The notes: generated by a model from the sequence alone, not told the origin. DNA of 26,804 nucleotides from Mesotaenium endlicherianum (GCA_009602735.1 WELA01007202.1:215816-242619); one strand, 5' to 3'; shown: positions 1 to 11,640, counted from the first letter of the stretch. Numbers and translations are program-made.

Positions 1-1723
1 CCCCCCCCCGGATGGCTGTCGCCTGTCCCAGCGAGTAAGTACCTCCTTCCTCCACTCTTCGGTCGCTCGCTTGCTGCTGCCTCTCTGCTCCGTGCACGTG
101 CTTTTTGGTATCTCAATTCTCGGATGTAGTCTTTCTTTAATTGTATGGCACCCTTCTCGCAAACAAACTGCCGACCGTGCACACACACCTCTCCGCCTCA
201 ACACCATTTTGTGCATCTTCTGACTGGCTTGCCGTCGCTCCTCCCATGACTGCGGCAGGCAGAACGTCTGCACTCATCTGCTCCCTTCTGATACCAAGTT
301 ATGCCGCTGTGAACTGACTTGCTGTCACTGTTGTCATTGGCGCCGGTGCCTGTGCCCGTACCTGTGCCTGTGCCTGCTGCAGCCGGGCCGTGCTCGACGG
401 GCCCCGTCGTGATCGAGGTCAACAGCGTGGACGACATCATGTCGCGCACACGCTACAGCCCCACCACCACGGTGCTGCTCTATTTCCGGAAGGACATCCA
501 GCTCGCCACGGGCCTCGTGTTCGACGGCAACTTCTCCTGCACCATCCTCATGTCGCCCGACGCTGTACGTGTACATCCCCCCCTTCACTCTCTCTCTCTC
601 CCACTCTCTCTCTCTCTCTACCAAGTCGTCCCACTGCCTGGCTCTGACTTTCAATCTCTACGAACACCTGTCTCCCTCTAACCCTCTGTATGCGTGTGTG
701 CATGCGTGCGCTTTTCTTCCTTGCAGGTGGGCAACACGGTGTGGCTGCCGCTGGACACGATGCCGGTGCTGACCATCAAGGGTGCCAACAACATCCTCAT
801 CAACAACGTCGACTTCAACCTCGGCCTCACCAGTGAGTTTCCACTCCTGCTGCTGCTGCTGTTCCTGCTGCTGCTGCTCCCTCCCTCTCGCTTCTGTGGC
901 GCGCACTGTGTAAGTAACGACGTGCACTTCAGCCTCGGCCTCACAAGAGTGACTGCCTGCGCTCCGTCATCAGTCCTATGAGCAATCCTTGCGTGCCCTC
1001 TTCATGTGCCCTCTCGTGCACTTCGTGTGCCCCCTTGCTCCCGCCCGTCGCAGGTCCACCTGTTGCCACTTCTGACCAATCAATCTGCACCCCCTGATGT
1101 GTTGCGTTCCTGCAGGCTCCTCGGGCGCGTGCGCGACGGCGTCGAATCTGCCCCTCCTGGCGTTTGGGGGGTTCGCCCCGCCCGTGTGCCCGGCCATCTA
1201 CGTCGGCAACTCCTGGGGCATCCAGCTCACTCAGGTGCGCACCCACTCATTGCCTTGCTTTATGTGGTCTGTCGCTTATATACAGTTCTCAATGTCTCAA
1301 TGCCATGTCTCCCATGTGTCTGCTCGCGCATGTGCACGTGCGTGTGCTTGTACATGTCAAGAATATTCATAAAACCTCTGTTCTTGATGGCTCTCGATAG
1401 CTCTTGATGCTGATTTTTGTGCTGTCTTGTGAACTGCAGGCCTCTTTCTTCGGGCGCATCGACTTTGTGGCCAGCAACAACTCGCTCATCGACCAAGTCA
1501 ACGCCACCACCGCACCGGTGCGTCCCGCCTCCCCTACCTCTCCTCCCCTCTCCTCCCTTCCTCCCTACTCCCCAGGGGTAGCTCCTTTCCCGTTGTCCTT
1601 CCATGGCTCTCTCTTGCTGTGTATCGGGAACTTGAAGAGCAACGGGTTCGACAGGGAGCTTACCCCCCTCTCCCCCTCCCAGCTGCTGGCTAACGTGCCC
1701 TTCCCTTCTTCCTTGGTCGCCTG

Positions 1724-1769
<46 letters not shown>

Positions 1770-1770
1770 N

Positions 1771-1846
<76 letters not shown>

Positions 1847-4681
1847 CGCGTCTTTTCTCGATTCTCTTGTGCAGCAAGACATCTCCTGCATCAGGATTCA
1901 GGGGGCGGGCGACGGGCCCAACATGGTGGATGGCAACTTCAAGGTGTCCAACTCCAACATTTGGGGTGAGCCCTCTCTCTCCCGCCCCCATGCCACCTCG
2001 CCGTCCTCCCCGGCATCTCCTCGGCTTCTGTGTGATGGGCAGCTCCAAGTTACTTTTACTTTCTGTATTGACTCTTGTCGACAAATGCATTGACGTCTCT
2101 TGACATTTTGCAGGGCCCAGCGTCGGCATCTACGTGATGGGCAGCGCCAAGTCGCTCTGGCTTCTGTTCTGACTTTTCTGTTGACGTCCTGACGTTCTGC
2201 AGGACCCAGCATCGGCATCTACGTGATGGGCGGCTCCGTGGGAACGGAGGTCGTCAACAACTACTTTACGCAGACGGCCCTCTTTGCCGTCCAAATCGGG
2301 CAGGGTGTGCACAACGCCGGCGACGCCATGATGACCAAGGTGGCGAGGTGCGTGCGCGTGACTTCCTCGTTGTGCGTGTGCGTGTGCGTGTGCGCATGTG
2401 TGTGTTCTTGTGCGAGCACGCGTGTCTGTGTGTGTGCGCGCGCATGCGCGTGTGCGATTGTCATTGTCATTGTGTATGTGTATGTGCGTGTCTGTCTACA
2501 AGCGTGCTCACATACTATTCTCCACGTTGCTCAGTTTTTTCGGCAAGCTTGAGGCAGAGCCTAGCACTCCAGCTCATTTTATGTTTGATTTGCAAATTAG
2601 AAACTATTTTTTTTTAAGTTTTTTTCTTTGTTTGATGCCGCAGGAACTACATATACTCCGCACCCTCGGACAAGAAGACATTCGACAACGCAGGCATCTA
2701 CTACGGCACGCACTGGGTGAACCCCGGCAACGTCGCCACCTGTAACTACGTCATTGGAGGAGAGCACTGCTTCTATCTTGACTATGCCAGCTCAGGCATC
2801 ACCGTCGACGGCGGCGTCTGCATCAACGTGAGTGCCTCTCTCCCTTTGTCTATGTCTCTCTCGTGCAATTTTTGCCCTCCTTTGTCTCTCTCCTAACACC
2901 CCCTATGATGCTCCCCCGCTGCACGTGCGCGTGTGCACGCGCATGCACGCGCGAGCAGGATATTGGACGCGATCAAAATCTAACGTTAATTGATGCACCC
3001 CCCGCTTGCGTCTCCGCATGCGTGCAGAACAACGACGGGGTCAAGATCAACGCGGGGCACGACAACAAGGTCAGCGTGGTGTCGGTCAATCCCTACACCA
3101 AGGCCGGCTGGGTCAGCGCGCAGAACTGGGACGTCAACAACTGCCAGATGCGCCCGGGCTGCTGGTGGGAGAAGATCCGCGCCAAGTACTACGCCTCCCC
3201 TGCCATCCAATCGGTGAGCTGCCCACCGACCAGCAGCGTCGTGCGCCTCGTGCTATGCCCTGTGTGCTGGCAAGCGACTGTCCTCTTGCCCCTTCTCCTT
3301 CTGCTGTACGTACACGTGCGCGTGTACGTGTGCCGTGTGCGTGTTTTTGTGCTTGCGTGCAAGCGACTGCAGCGCTCGTGCAAGCTGGTGCACTACTGCT
3401 GCCGCCCACAGCTGTTCCTCCCATGCTGACAAGCAACTCTTCCTCCTTGTGTGCGCGCGTGCACTTGTGTGCCGGGGGTGCTTGCTTCCGCCTGCAGCGT
3501 TTTCCCCGAGCTGGTGAACTACTGCTGCCCACTGCTGGCCACTGCTGCTCCACCTGGGTGCTGACAGACAAGCAACTCTCTCTGTCCTCGTGTGCGTGCT
3601 TCCTTTGCAGCGCTTCCCGGAGCTGGTGAACTACTGCGCCATGACGTCGTACAACGGCAACTCGTGCAACGCGCTGCCGGGCCTGCCCAGCGCCACCCTC
3701 TCGGGCAACTGCAGCGGCGTGCCCACTGGCAACGTGCTGCGCACCGCCATCGTCGACAACGCGCGCAAGAACCTCAACTGGTGAGCACGCGCATCACGCA
3801 AGGCCCCTCGCCCCGCCGCCCTCCAGTGAGAAATGACAGAAAAGAAGAGCACCCTCCTCTGCACGCTCTCGTCTGGTTAGCACAGCAGTGGAGCCACGTC
3901 CTATTCTGTGAACGATACGAAAGTCGTTTTCCCATGCCATTCCCGTCCCCCTTTTCTATTCTAATCCTCTTTTTTCTCTTTCCTTTGCTTTTGCTGTGCT
4001 GCAGGCCGGCCTATCTGAGCCCTGGGCCGTTCGACCTCTCGCTCTACAACAGCATACTGTATGCCACTTACAACACATCATGTACGTCCCGCGTCTGCTC
4101 CCCACCCCTCCATCCCCCACTCCGGCCCTCCCTTTCTGCTACGCCTTGCTCCCCTCGCCACCCGCGTGCCAGTTCCTCTATGCGCGGTGTTGCTGTATCG
4201 TGGCTGTTGCTCTGCATATGCAAGTATATATTTGTCTTTGTACTATATATATATATATATATATATGTAGACATATATACATATGGATATATGTAATAAA
4301 TCTATGTGTATGTTACTACATTGGCAGCACCAGTCGGCACGTGAAACTCGACATGATTCGCTGACGAGCCCTGCTCTCTCCTCCCTCCGCCTCCCCCTCC
4401 CCTCCTCCCTCCTTGCAGCCAATGCGACGACGGACTTCACCAACGCCGCGGCGGGCGACTACAGCCTGACTCCTGGCTCGCGCGTCGCCATCGATTTCCC
4501 GGGCATGGCGTCGTGCCCCTTCAGCGAAGTGGGCCCCAAGCCCACGGCCACCATGGCGGACTACTGGGGCAGATTTAACGTCCCGCGGCCCGTCCTGGCG
4601 ATGGTCTTGCCCAGCTTCACCAACTTCACATGCGAGCCGTTCCCCGCGGACATGGGCGCCGCCAAGCCCAAGCTCGTGTAG
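1..4681 (+). CDS. Right-handed parallel beta-helix (pectate-lyase-fold) protein, 5'-truncated, 12 visible exons
   Basis: Exons that join in frame at GT-AG borders: 1-34 (tentative), 383-564, 727-832, 1116-1234, 1440-1517, 1875-1965, 2203-2347, 2644-2827, 3028-3213, 3611-3780, 4005-4081 and 4419-4681 (TAG). They give about 544 residues with the N-terminus off the left edge. Seen: short Asn/Gly/Val/Ile strands typical of PbH1 coils, such as ANNILINNVDFNLG, then SFFGRIDFVASNNSLIDQVN, DGVKINAGHDNKVSVVSVN, and an Asn- and Cys-rich C-terminal third. The first conserved stretch reads like the entry coil of pectate-lyase-3-type folds (TTVLLYFRKDIQLATGLVF). Known: this fold serves polysaccharide lyases, hydrolases and epimerases. 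I see no catalytic signature that decides among them. The Cys content suggests a secreted or wall protein (inference). Every internal phase matches, which makes exons 2-12 secure. Introns 3, 6 and 9 contain diverged copies of neighbouring exon edges. Confidence 0.85.
1725..1841. repeat. (CT)n microsatellite in intron 5 of the beta-helix gene
   Basis: An almost pure CT run lies upstream of the acceptor at 1873-1874, broken by a single N at 1770. It is probably an extended polypyrimidine tract. The N may be an assembly placeholder, so the true length is uncertain. Confidence 0.95.
2031..2202 (+). repeat. Two diverged copies of the intron 6 acceptor and start of exon 7
   Basis: The real exon starts at 2203 (GPSIGIYVMGG). 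A copy at 2114-2202 has its own CAG acceptor (2111-2113) and reads GPSVGIYVMG before a stop at 2170-2172. An older copy, from about 2015, keeps the GTGATGGGCAG core, which begins at about 2032. The GATGGGC cores lie at 2034, 2136 and 2225, giving offsets of 102 and 89 bp. Confidence 0.85.
3360..3610 (+). repeat. Two diverged copies of the intron 9 acceptor and start of exon 10
   Basis: The real exon 10 starts at 3611 (RFPELVNYC). Copies of the same acceptor-exon junction lie after CAG at 3370-3372 and at 3495-3497. The shared AGCTGGTG core is at 3383, 3509 and 3621, with offsets of 126 and 112 bp. The second copy has an extra base that shifts frame. The first reads RSCKLVHYCC and stops soon after. 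The flanking GACAAGCAACTCT segment is copied too. Confidence 0.85.
4244..4267. repeat. (AT)n microsatellite in intron 11 of the beta-helix gene
   Basis: A TA dinucleotide run lies within the 4082-4418 intron, followed by further ATATGTAGACATATATAC-like sequence. It has no apparent function. Confidence 0.9.
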
Positions 4682-5632
4682 GCTTCGAACGCGGGATCAG
4701 AGTTTTACGGTTAGATTTAGGGTCAGGTTTTGGTGAAGTTTAGGAATATTCACCGAGGACATTCTTTTTCTTTTTTGTGGTTCACTTTGATTGTTTTCAT
4801 TCATCGATTCGACGGACGTAGCGCACTGGAGGCGCATGGAGCCGGATCCATGGACTGATCCATGGGGGATACCTGGTTTATTCATTTGTTGACGACGAAC
4901 GTGTAGTCGGCGACAGACGGTGGAGATTATGGCCAGAGTGTAGATGACGGAGTGGGCCAGAACCTCAATTAACTTGAATCCCGTAGAAACGATAGAGTCG
5001 CGTATAGTCTTTGATCGAGTGGACATGCAGAGATGCACCAGCAACGCGTGGGGACCGCACCAAGCTGAGCTGTTGCTGTGTCGCGCTGCCACCTGGCCTG
5101 CGCCCTTGCGTGCGGAGCGCGACACACGCACAGCTCCCTTAGTGCAGTTCCTCACTTGCTTCCCGCAGCTGGTGCTTGCTTGCCTGCCACATACCTCTAG
5201 TGGACTGAAGCAAAGGGCTGCCTGAGCGCTGACTGACGAGTCACTTATGTGACCCCGGCAGTTGCTCCAGTAACATGTTGCAGCTGTTAGTCTGTATGTG
5301 TACAGTAGTTGAAAGCTTGTAAGAGTAGAGCTCAATTTGGGGCTGTGATGGCTGATTTGGAGCTAATTTTAAGCTGATTCAGGGCCGATTTAGGGCAAAT
5401 TAGGGCTCATTGGCATGTAATATACTCGCTGCGTCTTCCTGCACAGGAGCAGCAGAAGTGTTTTAAAAGGTAGTGGCGCATCTACCTAAAATTCATTTCC
5501 CTTTATGTTAAACATTGGAGAAGCCTTCGCCCGCAATGGTGGCAACATCAAGGACATGGCATTTGTCCTTTCTTTTAACCATTATATTGACATAATGGAC
5601 AGTTATTGCACCCCAAATCTCAGTTCATAGCA
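4682..5632. other. 3' flank of the beta-helix gene
   Basis: This is presumably the 3' UTR and downstream sequence of the upstream gene. I see no AATAAA close to the stop; TGTAA occurs at 5319-5323 and near 5416, which could be chance. TTAGATTTAGGGTCAGG near 4711 resembles a degenerate plant telomere repeat. Positions 5333-5405 hold a degenerate short repeat built on GCTGATTTRGGG. A 639-bp reading frame is open on the minus strand (4697-5335) but looks like no known protein. Confidence 0.5.
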
Positions 5633-7290
5633 TGGATACAACTTGCAACTATGATGCTTCGGGACACTCCATTGTTCTACTCAGCACATCTAGAGACTTT
5701 CTTGTGTACTCAATGTCATTGGGGCGTAAACGTGCCTCATTTTTGGCGTGTCATGCAATAAGAGCTTGGGCGTGCATCAGCGGCATAGGCAATAGAAGTC
5801 AGGTCACCAGGCTTTGATGCAATGAAGTCTAAGGATGTATATGGATTTATAACCAAAAGAGAAGCAAATGTCGAATATTCTTGTTAAGCAATTTGTACTC
5901 ATCAAAGCGAGCACCTCAAGACCGAAAAGAGAACAACTATGAGGTAAAGCCCGGTATTGATTTGTGTCCTTTGGGTCCGCTTAGTAGCGAATTGGCTCTT
6001 GGGGCCTTTCCACTAGGCCGCGCTAGGAGTTCGTGAATCGTAGGTGACGTCCACTAAATTATGCGAACATTGACTTTGATATCTATCCAAATGGTGCAAA
6101 ACCGGTGATGTTCGGACGGTGACTTAATGCACTACACTTCGATGACTTGGAATCTAAAGATCAGCGTATGTTTGATCCATACAAGATGAGCTAAGACGGC
6201 CAGCATGGAGAAAATTTGACCCCCTGTGGAGTTTCTTCATGGTTCGTTATTTATTTATTGCTTGTCACGGTCCATTTTGAGGATTATATTGAATGGCGTG
6301 TCGTAAAAATGCATCTGTCAAAGGAGGTATTTGAGAAACTACCAGCCACTACCGACATTAAAGAGCATATTCCTCAAGTGCATTGCCACGTGACAATTGA
6401 CAAAACTGTGCCACCGCCACCTGTGTGTTTGACCTTGTTCGACCCAAGACTAGAGCTTCGTCTGCAGCTACAGAACATGACGCAGACCGACATCACATTG
6501 ACGTTGTCTGCCACTATGTGAAGAGGCAACTTAGACGTATATTAATGTTTGAATGTGTATGCATTGAATGAGCTTACTCCGTACGTACTCACGAATATGA
6601 GGGTCCAGCCTTTGAGTACGTACAAAGTGCATCACTTACTATGCAAGCCTTCACTCGAGGAGCAAGATGAACACCAATGCCAATCACTAAAGAGAACACT
6701 AGACGTTCCTCTTGAAGAGTCAAACAGAGTTGGGCCTCCTCGATCCAACACTCTACTGGATTTTCCCTAATTAAATGCTTTCGTCACATCAAGTGGCCGC
6801 ATACAACGCCAGCAATCATATTGCTTTTGTTTGTATGCATGGTCTCATTGCTTTTATTTAGTCGTTCATTACGTATAGTCTGATGAAGTTCAATCCTACA
6901 AATACTGTTGATAAGTTCCCCGGTTCCATGCTTTTGTACTCAATTGGTAACAACTACAATGCCAAGAAGACAACTAAGAAGCACATTTGAGCCTACGTAA
7001 GCGACTCTAAGCTACTCAGAGCTGCCGTAGAGGAACATAGAGAGTAATATGGTGCAGAGCATGGAGTGAATTTTTTTTCCTAAAACTTGGACGCCAATTG
7101 CGACGCTTTTTTGGTTGCGTCAAAGAATCATTATTTCTAATTTTTGTAGCTCATTCAAACCCTAGGTTAAAACTTCGTGCACGACTGGCAACTTTGGCAA
7201 AAAAATTAAAGATGTTGATGAGTCACAGTTGGGAAGCACGCCATAAATTGAGAGAGAGTAGTAGAGAGCCATATTTTTAGTGGCCCAAGC
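5633..7290. other. AT-richer stretch with broken coding-like fragments, no defensible gene
   Basis: Open stretches of 60-100 codons occur at 5632-5817, 6216-6521 and 6549-6770. The last two share a frame and are separated by stops. Another fragment near 6883 is in a different frame. I recognise no domain. Composition is clearly richer in A and T than the flanking genes. A decayed transposon or pseudogene would explain this, but there are no terminal repeats or hallmark motifs to prove it. Confidence 0.3.
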
Positions 7291-7345
7291 CGACCTGTAT
7301 GCCCAAGTATGCCCAAGCAAGCCCAAGTCAACCCAAGTGGCTATA
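7291..7345. repeat. Degenerate GCCCAAG short tandem repeat
   Basis: GCCCAAG or a close variant recurs about every 10 bases (ATGCCCAAGTATGCCCAAGC). The unit resembles the AAGCC satellite at 11511-11640. Confidence 0.7.
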
Positions 7346-7429
7346 ATTGTGATTGAGGGGTAATTGTTGGTATTCATAGTCGTGTCTTGAGTCATGGGGT
7401 ACAATTGCCTTCAGGATTCCGATTGAAAT

Positions 7430-7612
7430 AGCGCCCAAAATTCTATAATTTCAAGTAACGACCTGAATTTGAAATATGATTTTTCACAATAAATCGGCGA
7501 CTCGAAATCAAACAATTTCACAACAATGGTGACCTGAAACCAAAGATTGGAAATTTAGTGAAACAATTTAGAACAATAGCAATCAGAATTCAAAAATTGA
7601 GAAAGTTAGCGC
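7430..7612. repeat. Degenerate tandem repeat, about 36-45 bp unit, 4-5 copies
   Basis: Successive units carry variants of CACAAnAATGGCGACCTGAAA followed by A/T-rich sequence. The GACCTGAA-like core can be seen near 7459, 7498, 7531 and 7569. The array ends in a C run at about 7618-7625. Function is unknown. Confidence 0.6.
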
Positions 7613-7802
7613 CAATCCCCCCCCCATGTGTTGTTCACTTTAGGATGAATGTTGACTTTAGTCTTCCTTGAGCAATTGTGACTGGTAATTGACTGTTATG
7701 AGTGAAGCGTAGGAGAATGTCACCCTTAAATGTTTAGTCAAAGAATGTCTAGCGGTGTCACGTTGTGATAGCTACCAATACAAGCACACAGCAAACCTAG
7801 CC

Positions 7803-7891
7803 CCTCAATTCAATCAAAATTATGGAGTGGAAACTTCCTCTGGCCCCTGGATTTAATCAAAAAATCGTGGATTGGAAACCTCCTCTGGCTG
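7803..7891. repeat. Two-copy tandem duplication, 45 bp period
   Basis: GGAAACTTCCTCTGGC at 7829 recurs as GGAAACCTCCTCTGGC at 7874. The preceding TCAATCAAAATTATGGAG and TTAATCAAAAAATCGTGG segments also align. Confidence 0.75.
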
Positions 7892-10800
7892 ACGGTCAGG
7901 TTTTGAAGAACGTCTGACAAAATTTTAGAGATCTCTTGAAGCATTTTAGTTTTATGTAATAGTATTCCATGACATTTTTCAAAGAGAAATTGTACAAATA
8001 ATGGGACTTATGCGAAATCCACTCACAATTTCTGAAGACATCTTTTCATTTTGGGTCGGGCTATATGACAATTAAAATAGCAAATAACGTCAAGATTATC
8101 AAGTCGAGGGGTTTGTTGCAAACCCAAGGAGGATACCCCAACGTGCTCCAGGACCCGCCCGATCTCACATTCCATTCGTTCTAGTCGGTGCGACATGTGT
8201 TATGGACGCATATATAGAGTATATGTTACACGTATGTAGGATCTTACACGTTCTTGGATAGTAGTTCAAATTATAATAAAATATAAGATAATTAGTCAAC
8301 AACTTCATAGAATAATCTTTTGACGACTACTAGAGGCAATCCTGCCAAAGACATCTAGAGAATACTCCGCCACCATCTATTAGGCATAGAGTGACTTATT
8401 TATGACCGTTCAGTGTTTGACCTTTCTGACAATGACTATAAAGTCATCCCAAAAGCATTGTACATTCATTCAATATTCTACAAAAAAACATATTCATTCC
8501 ATTTTCAATTTTTATCGAGTCAATCTCTTTTCTTGTCGTTTCCCCCATCCATCCGCATCCTTAACACAGGTGGAGACGCTAGTCTCAATCCCGTCCTCTT
8601 GAGCGAGTTAAGCTCATCTTCATTTCTGATTCCGCCCTCTAAGCTCGTCGTCCTTTTTCTTGCACTTTGGCGTTGATCGCTCCATTGGCAATTGTGCTCC
8701 TACATTTCGTAGTTTTTGTTCTCGATCTCGGACTTAAGTTTACTTTTCTCATTATGCGCTGTGGAGCAAACACGCTCTTTTGGCTTTTAAGGTCATCTTC
8801 TCGCTCTCATTGGCTGTTATAAGTCACGCTTGTCAGCTGATGCCATTTGAGGGTTCCCTGGGCTTTTACGCTTACACCTGAAAGGGGCAGAGTGCCCTTT
8901 GTGGAAGCGTACTGACTCATGAGGAACCAAACTGGTTGCAATCATGCTCTAGAGTGCAGCGACATATCATTAAGAAAGCTTTGGAGAATTACTGAACATT
9001 TCAAGTAACAAGAAATTGCTCACAAATGAAATGGAATGAAAAGCTTGTAATTACAAACACGTAGAAATTAATAGAAGTGAAAACTAATGCAAATGAAGAA
9101 TTTATGCCTATTCATAGGTGTTCTGACCAAACTCCTCACCTTTAGGAGGGAGGGCCAAAACAAAATTTCTAAGTGTTCGTCAAATTGTCCCTTCCAAAAT
9201 ATTTGCGAGTATGCCAGTTTAGCCTCATCTGACTTGTCGGGTCAATTTGACGTCCACATACATTGCACAGATATATCTAGAAATTAGAATACACTAAATT
9301 AGGCGCGCTAGGCTAATCTGACACTTTTACTTAACTCAACCTGGTCAGTTGAAATTACGTGAAGGTTCGAATTCACTCCAACGTCCAGATCGTCCGACAC
9401 TGTCGGTCAATCTGACGGTTGCGCTCATCGCGAATCAAGGACAGTTGTCAACCGACTTTAAAACCAATTAAACTCAGAAATTCTTAACTTTCTCAAAACT
9501 TGGCCAATTTTGACGAATATTATATCAAAATGACCACAAAAATGCACTCTATTACTCTATGACCTTACAGCTTCCTTACCCTTCTCTCATAGGGCTTATT
9601 TAATGCTGCTTTCACGCTTTTGAGCTGGTTGGACGCATTGTTTTTGCTCTCGCTCACGGGCTTCATTAGACAGCTGCTCTGCTTGCATTCGGCCTGATTT
9701 CGCTCACTTTCAATTTTCAGCTCTCCGGCTGATTAAGAGCTTGATGGATTTGGCTCAAGCTTGTGAGATGTTTGCTTGGGCCACTTGCGCTCACTCTTTC
9801 ATTGTACGATGTCGGGTTGGTTAAGCTCGGTTGCATTTGTTCAGCTCCTGCATGGGCTTGCTTGAAGTGTTTCGCTTCCTTTCATCTAGTAATCGAGATG
9901 ACAATTTCAAAAATCTTCATGAGTTAAGGGAATCTTCCCTCTGCGTCTTACTGTAGCGCAAGATCAGACGCTTCATCCGCGCCTCTTGCTTCTACTCACT
10001 GGATCGTCATCATGCGCCTGCTAGGGTGGACCCTTTCCATACGCCCCACCTTTTGCTCTCCCTTCGCTGTTGTCTTTGTCTTCTACTTGTTCTTTCTAGG
10101 TTGCTTGCATGCTTTCATGTTGATTTCACGCTTTTATCTTTGTTAGATTTTTTACTCTCGCACATTGGATTGCTTGCACGGCTTTGCAGTTACAATTGTA
10201 ATATTTTGCTTTCATGTCGCGAGCTATATATTCTTGCCTGATGTCAAAATCTAATGACTTCTAATATAAATTTGTTTGCTTTCATAGCTTGGTCTGCGTG
10301 TACCATAGTGTGGCCTTTTCTAGACCTCGTTTCAACACCATTATAGACATCGAATTTCTCAAGCTTCTCTTGTGTTTCACATGCATGTGCCTTTGTCTTC
10401 CTATATCCCTGCAATAAGTAAAATAGTGCTTCATTCACTTACTTCAGTTTAGTTCACTGTGTTATATGCCTTCTGTATTGGGTTCCACATGACTCGTTCT
10501 GTTGTCGTTTTCGCTCCCCTTGCTTCTCTTTATTTGGTCCACTCGAGTCCTTGCTGTTCACTTGTTCTCCACAGCATTCTAACCTAGAGCTTAGTGGACC
10601 AGTAGGGAAAACCGGCGCTAACTTTTGCTCATTGCTGACAGGGAAACGATCTGGCCATTTTTTCTTTTCTAATGGGCATTTTCTAGTGGTTATCTTCCAC
10701 ATTTTCTCAGGCCGCACTTCTCATAATTCTTACAGGATCTCAACCTTTGTGCTCCTTTTAAAGCATGTGGGCAAAGGCCCAAGTAGCCATTCAGCCTTAT

Positions 10801-11510
10801 CTCACTTTGTTAATTGCCAGAATTGGAAATCCAAAACTACATCAGTCCACACCCATCTTCTCCATTTGAATTGCTAATGCACGCACCAAGGTACCACCAC
10901 ACTTCCACATAGTAAACTGCCCTTCGACAACCTGTAGCACAACGTCGCCTTCTTCAACGCCAGCTCCCGGTCCGACCCACGACACGGTGCTTCAATGACA
11001 TCCCACCCTTCAAAATATGCCCAGACTCCAACTTTTTGAGGCATTTTAAGGTGCCGTCTGGTCTCGCCAGATGTTGAGCAATAGACGTTCACGTATTACT
11101 CGAACTTTCAACATACGTGACAAGCAGGCCCCCGAACCACCCTGAATGGCACATGCCGACCACACATCCGCGCCTCCTCGCGCCGCTCTGCTGGGAAACC
11201 GAAAAGTTTCTCGTATTTATGTCAAATTTCAACTGGTCTCTATCCAACCATGTGGTCGTGCGGCTAACACCGGCTTCAGGAATTTGGGAGGCTAGACTCT
11301 AGAGCCCACTGAGCCTCTCAGCTAAACGCCTCTCTCCCGGTTGAAAAATTGTCGTTCGCCGCAAGTCGCATACTAGGAATTGTCTTCAGAACCAATCGTC
11401 ACCGATCGCCACACAAAAGTTTGTCCGTACGTCTAGTCAGCAGATAGTCGGTCATGCTCGAGCTGCTGCTAATATTTATCTGACATTCCCAATTTCCCCA
11501 GGTTCCCAGG
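7892..11510. other. Long intergenic stretch without a supportable gene
   Basis: Only short reading frames occur, none recognisable. Positions 9225-9420 carry several diverged copies of GGTCAATCTGACG. Positions 8540-10250 on the plus strand are rich in pyrimidines, with many GCTC/CTTGC words. GGTTCGAATTC near 9365 looks like a tRNA B box, but no tRNA fold can be built around it. I see no LTR pair, CRISPR-like array or rRNA. Confidence 0.45.
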
Positions 11511-11640
11511 AGCCCAGCCAAGCCAAGCCAAGCCAGCCCGAGCCAAGCCAAGTCAAGCCAAGCCGAGCCAAGCCAAGCCAAGCCAAGCCAAGCCAAGCCA
11601 AGCCAAGCCGAGCCAAGCCCCTGCAAGCCCCTGCAAGCTC
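11511..11640. repeat. (AAGCC)n pentanucleotide satellite
   Basis: About 100 bp of AAGCC with GAGCC and AGTCA variants grades into CCCTGCAAG units. Translated on the minus strand it gives a spurious Trp-Leu-Ala repeat frame, which should not be called a gene. Confidence 0.95.

Noticed and set aside
1260..2129. 289-codon minus-strand frame rich in Glu-Arg
   Set aside because: It is antisense to the (CT)n repeat and to well-supported beta-helix exons.
2114..2172. Separate exon of the beta-helix gene
   Set aside because: It has an acceptor, but there is an in-frame stop and no donor. It is treated as a duplicated junction.
9300..9380. tRNA gene suggested by the GGTTCGAATTC B-box-like word
   Set aside because: No matching A box, acceptor stem or anticodon arm can be drawn.
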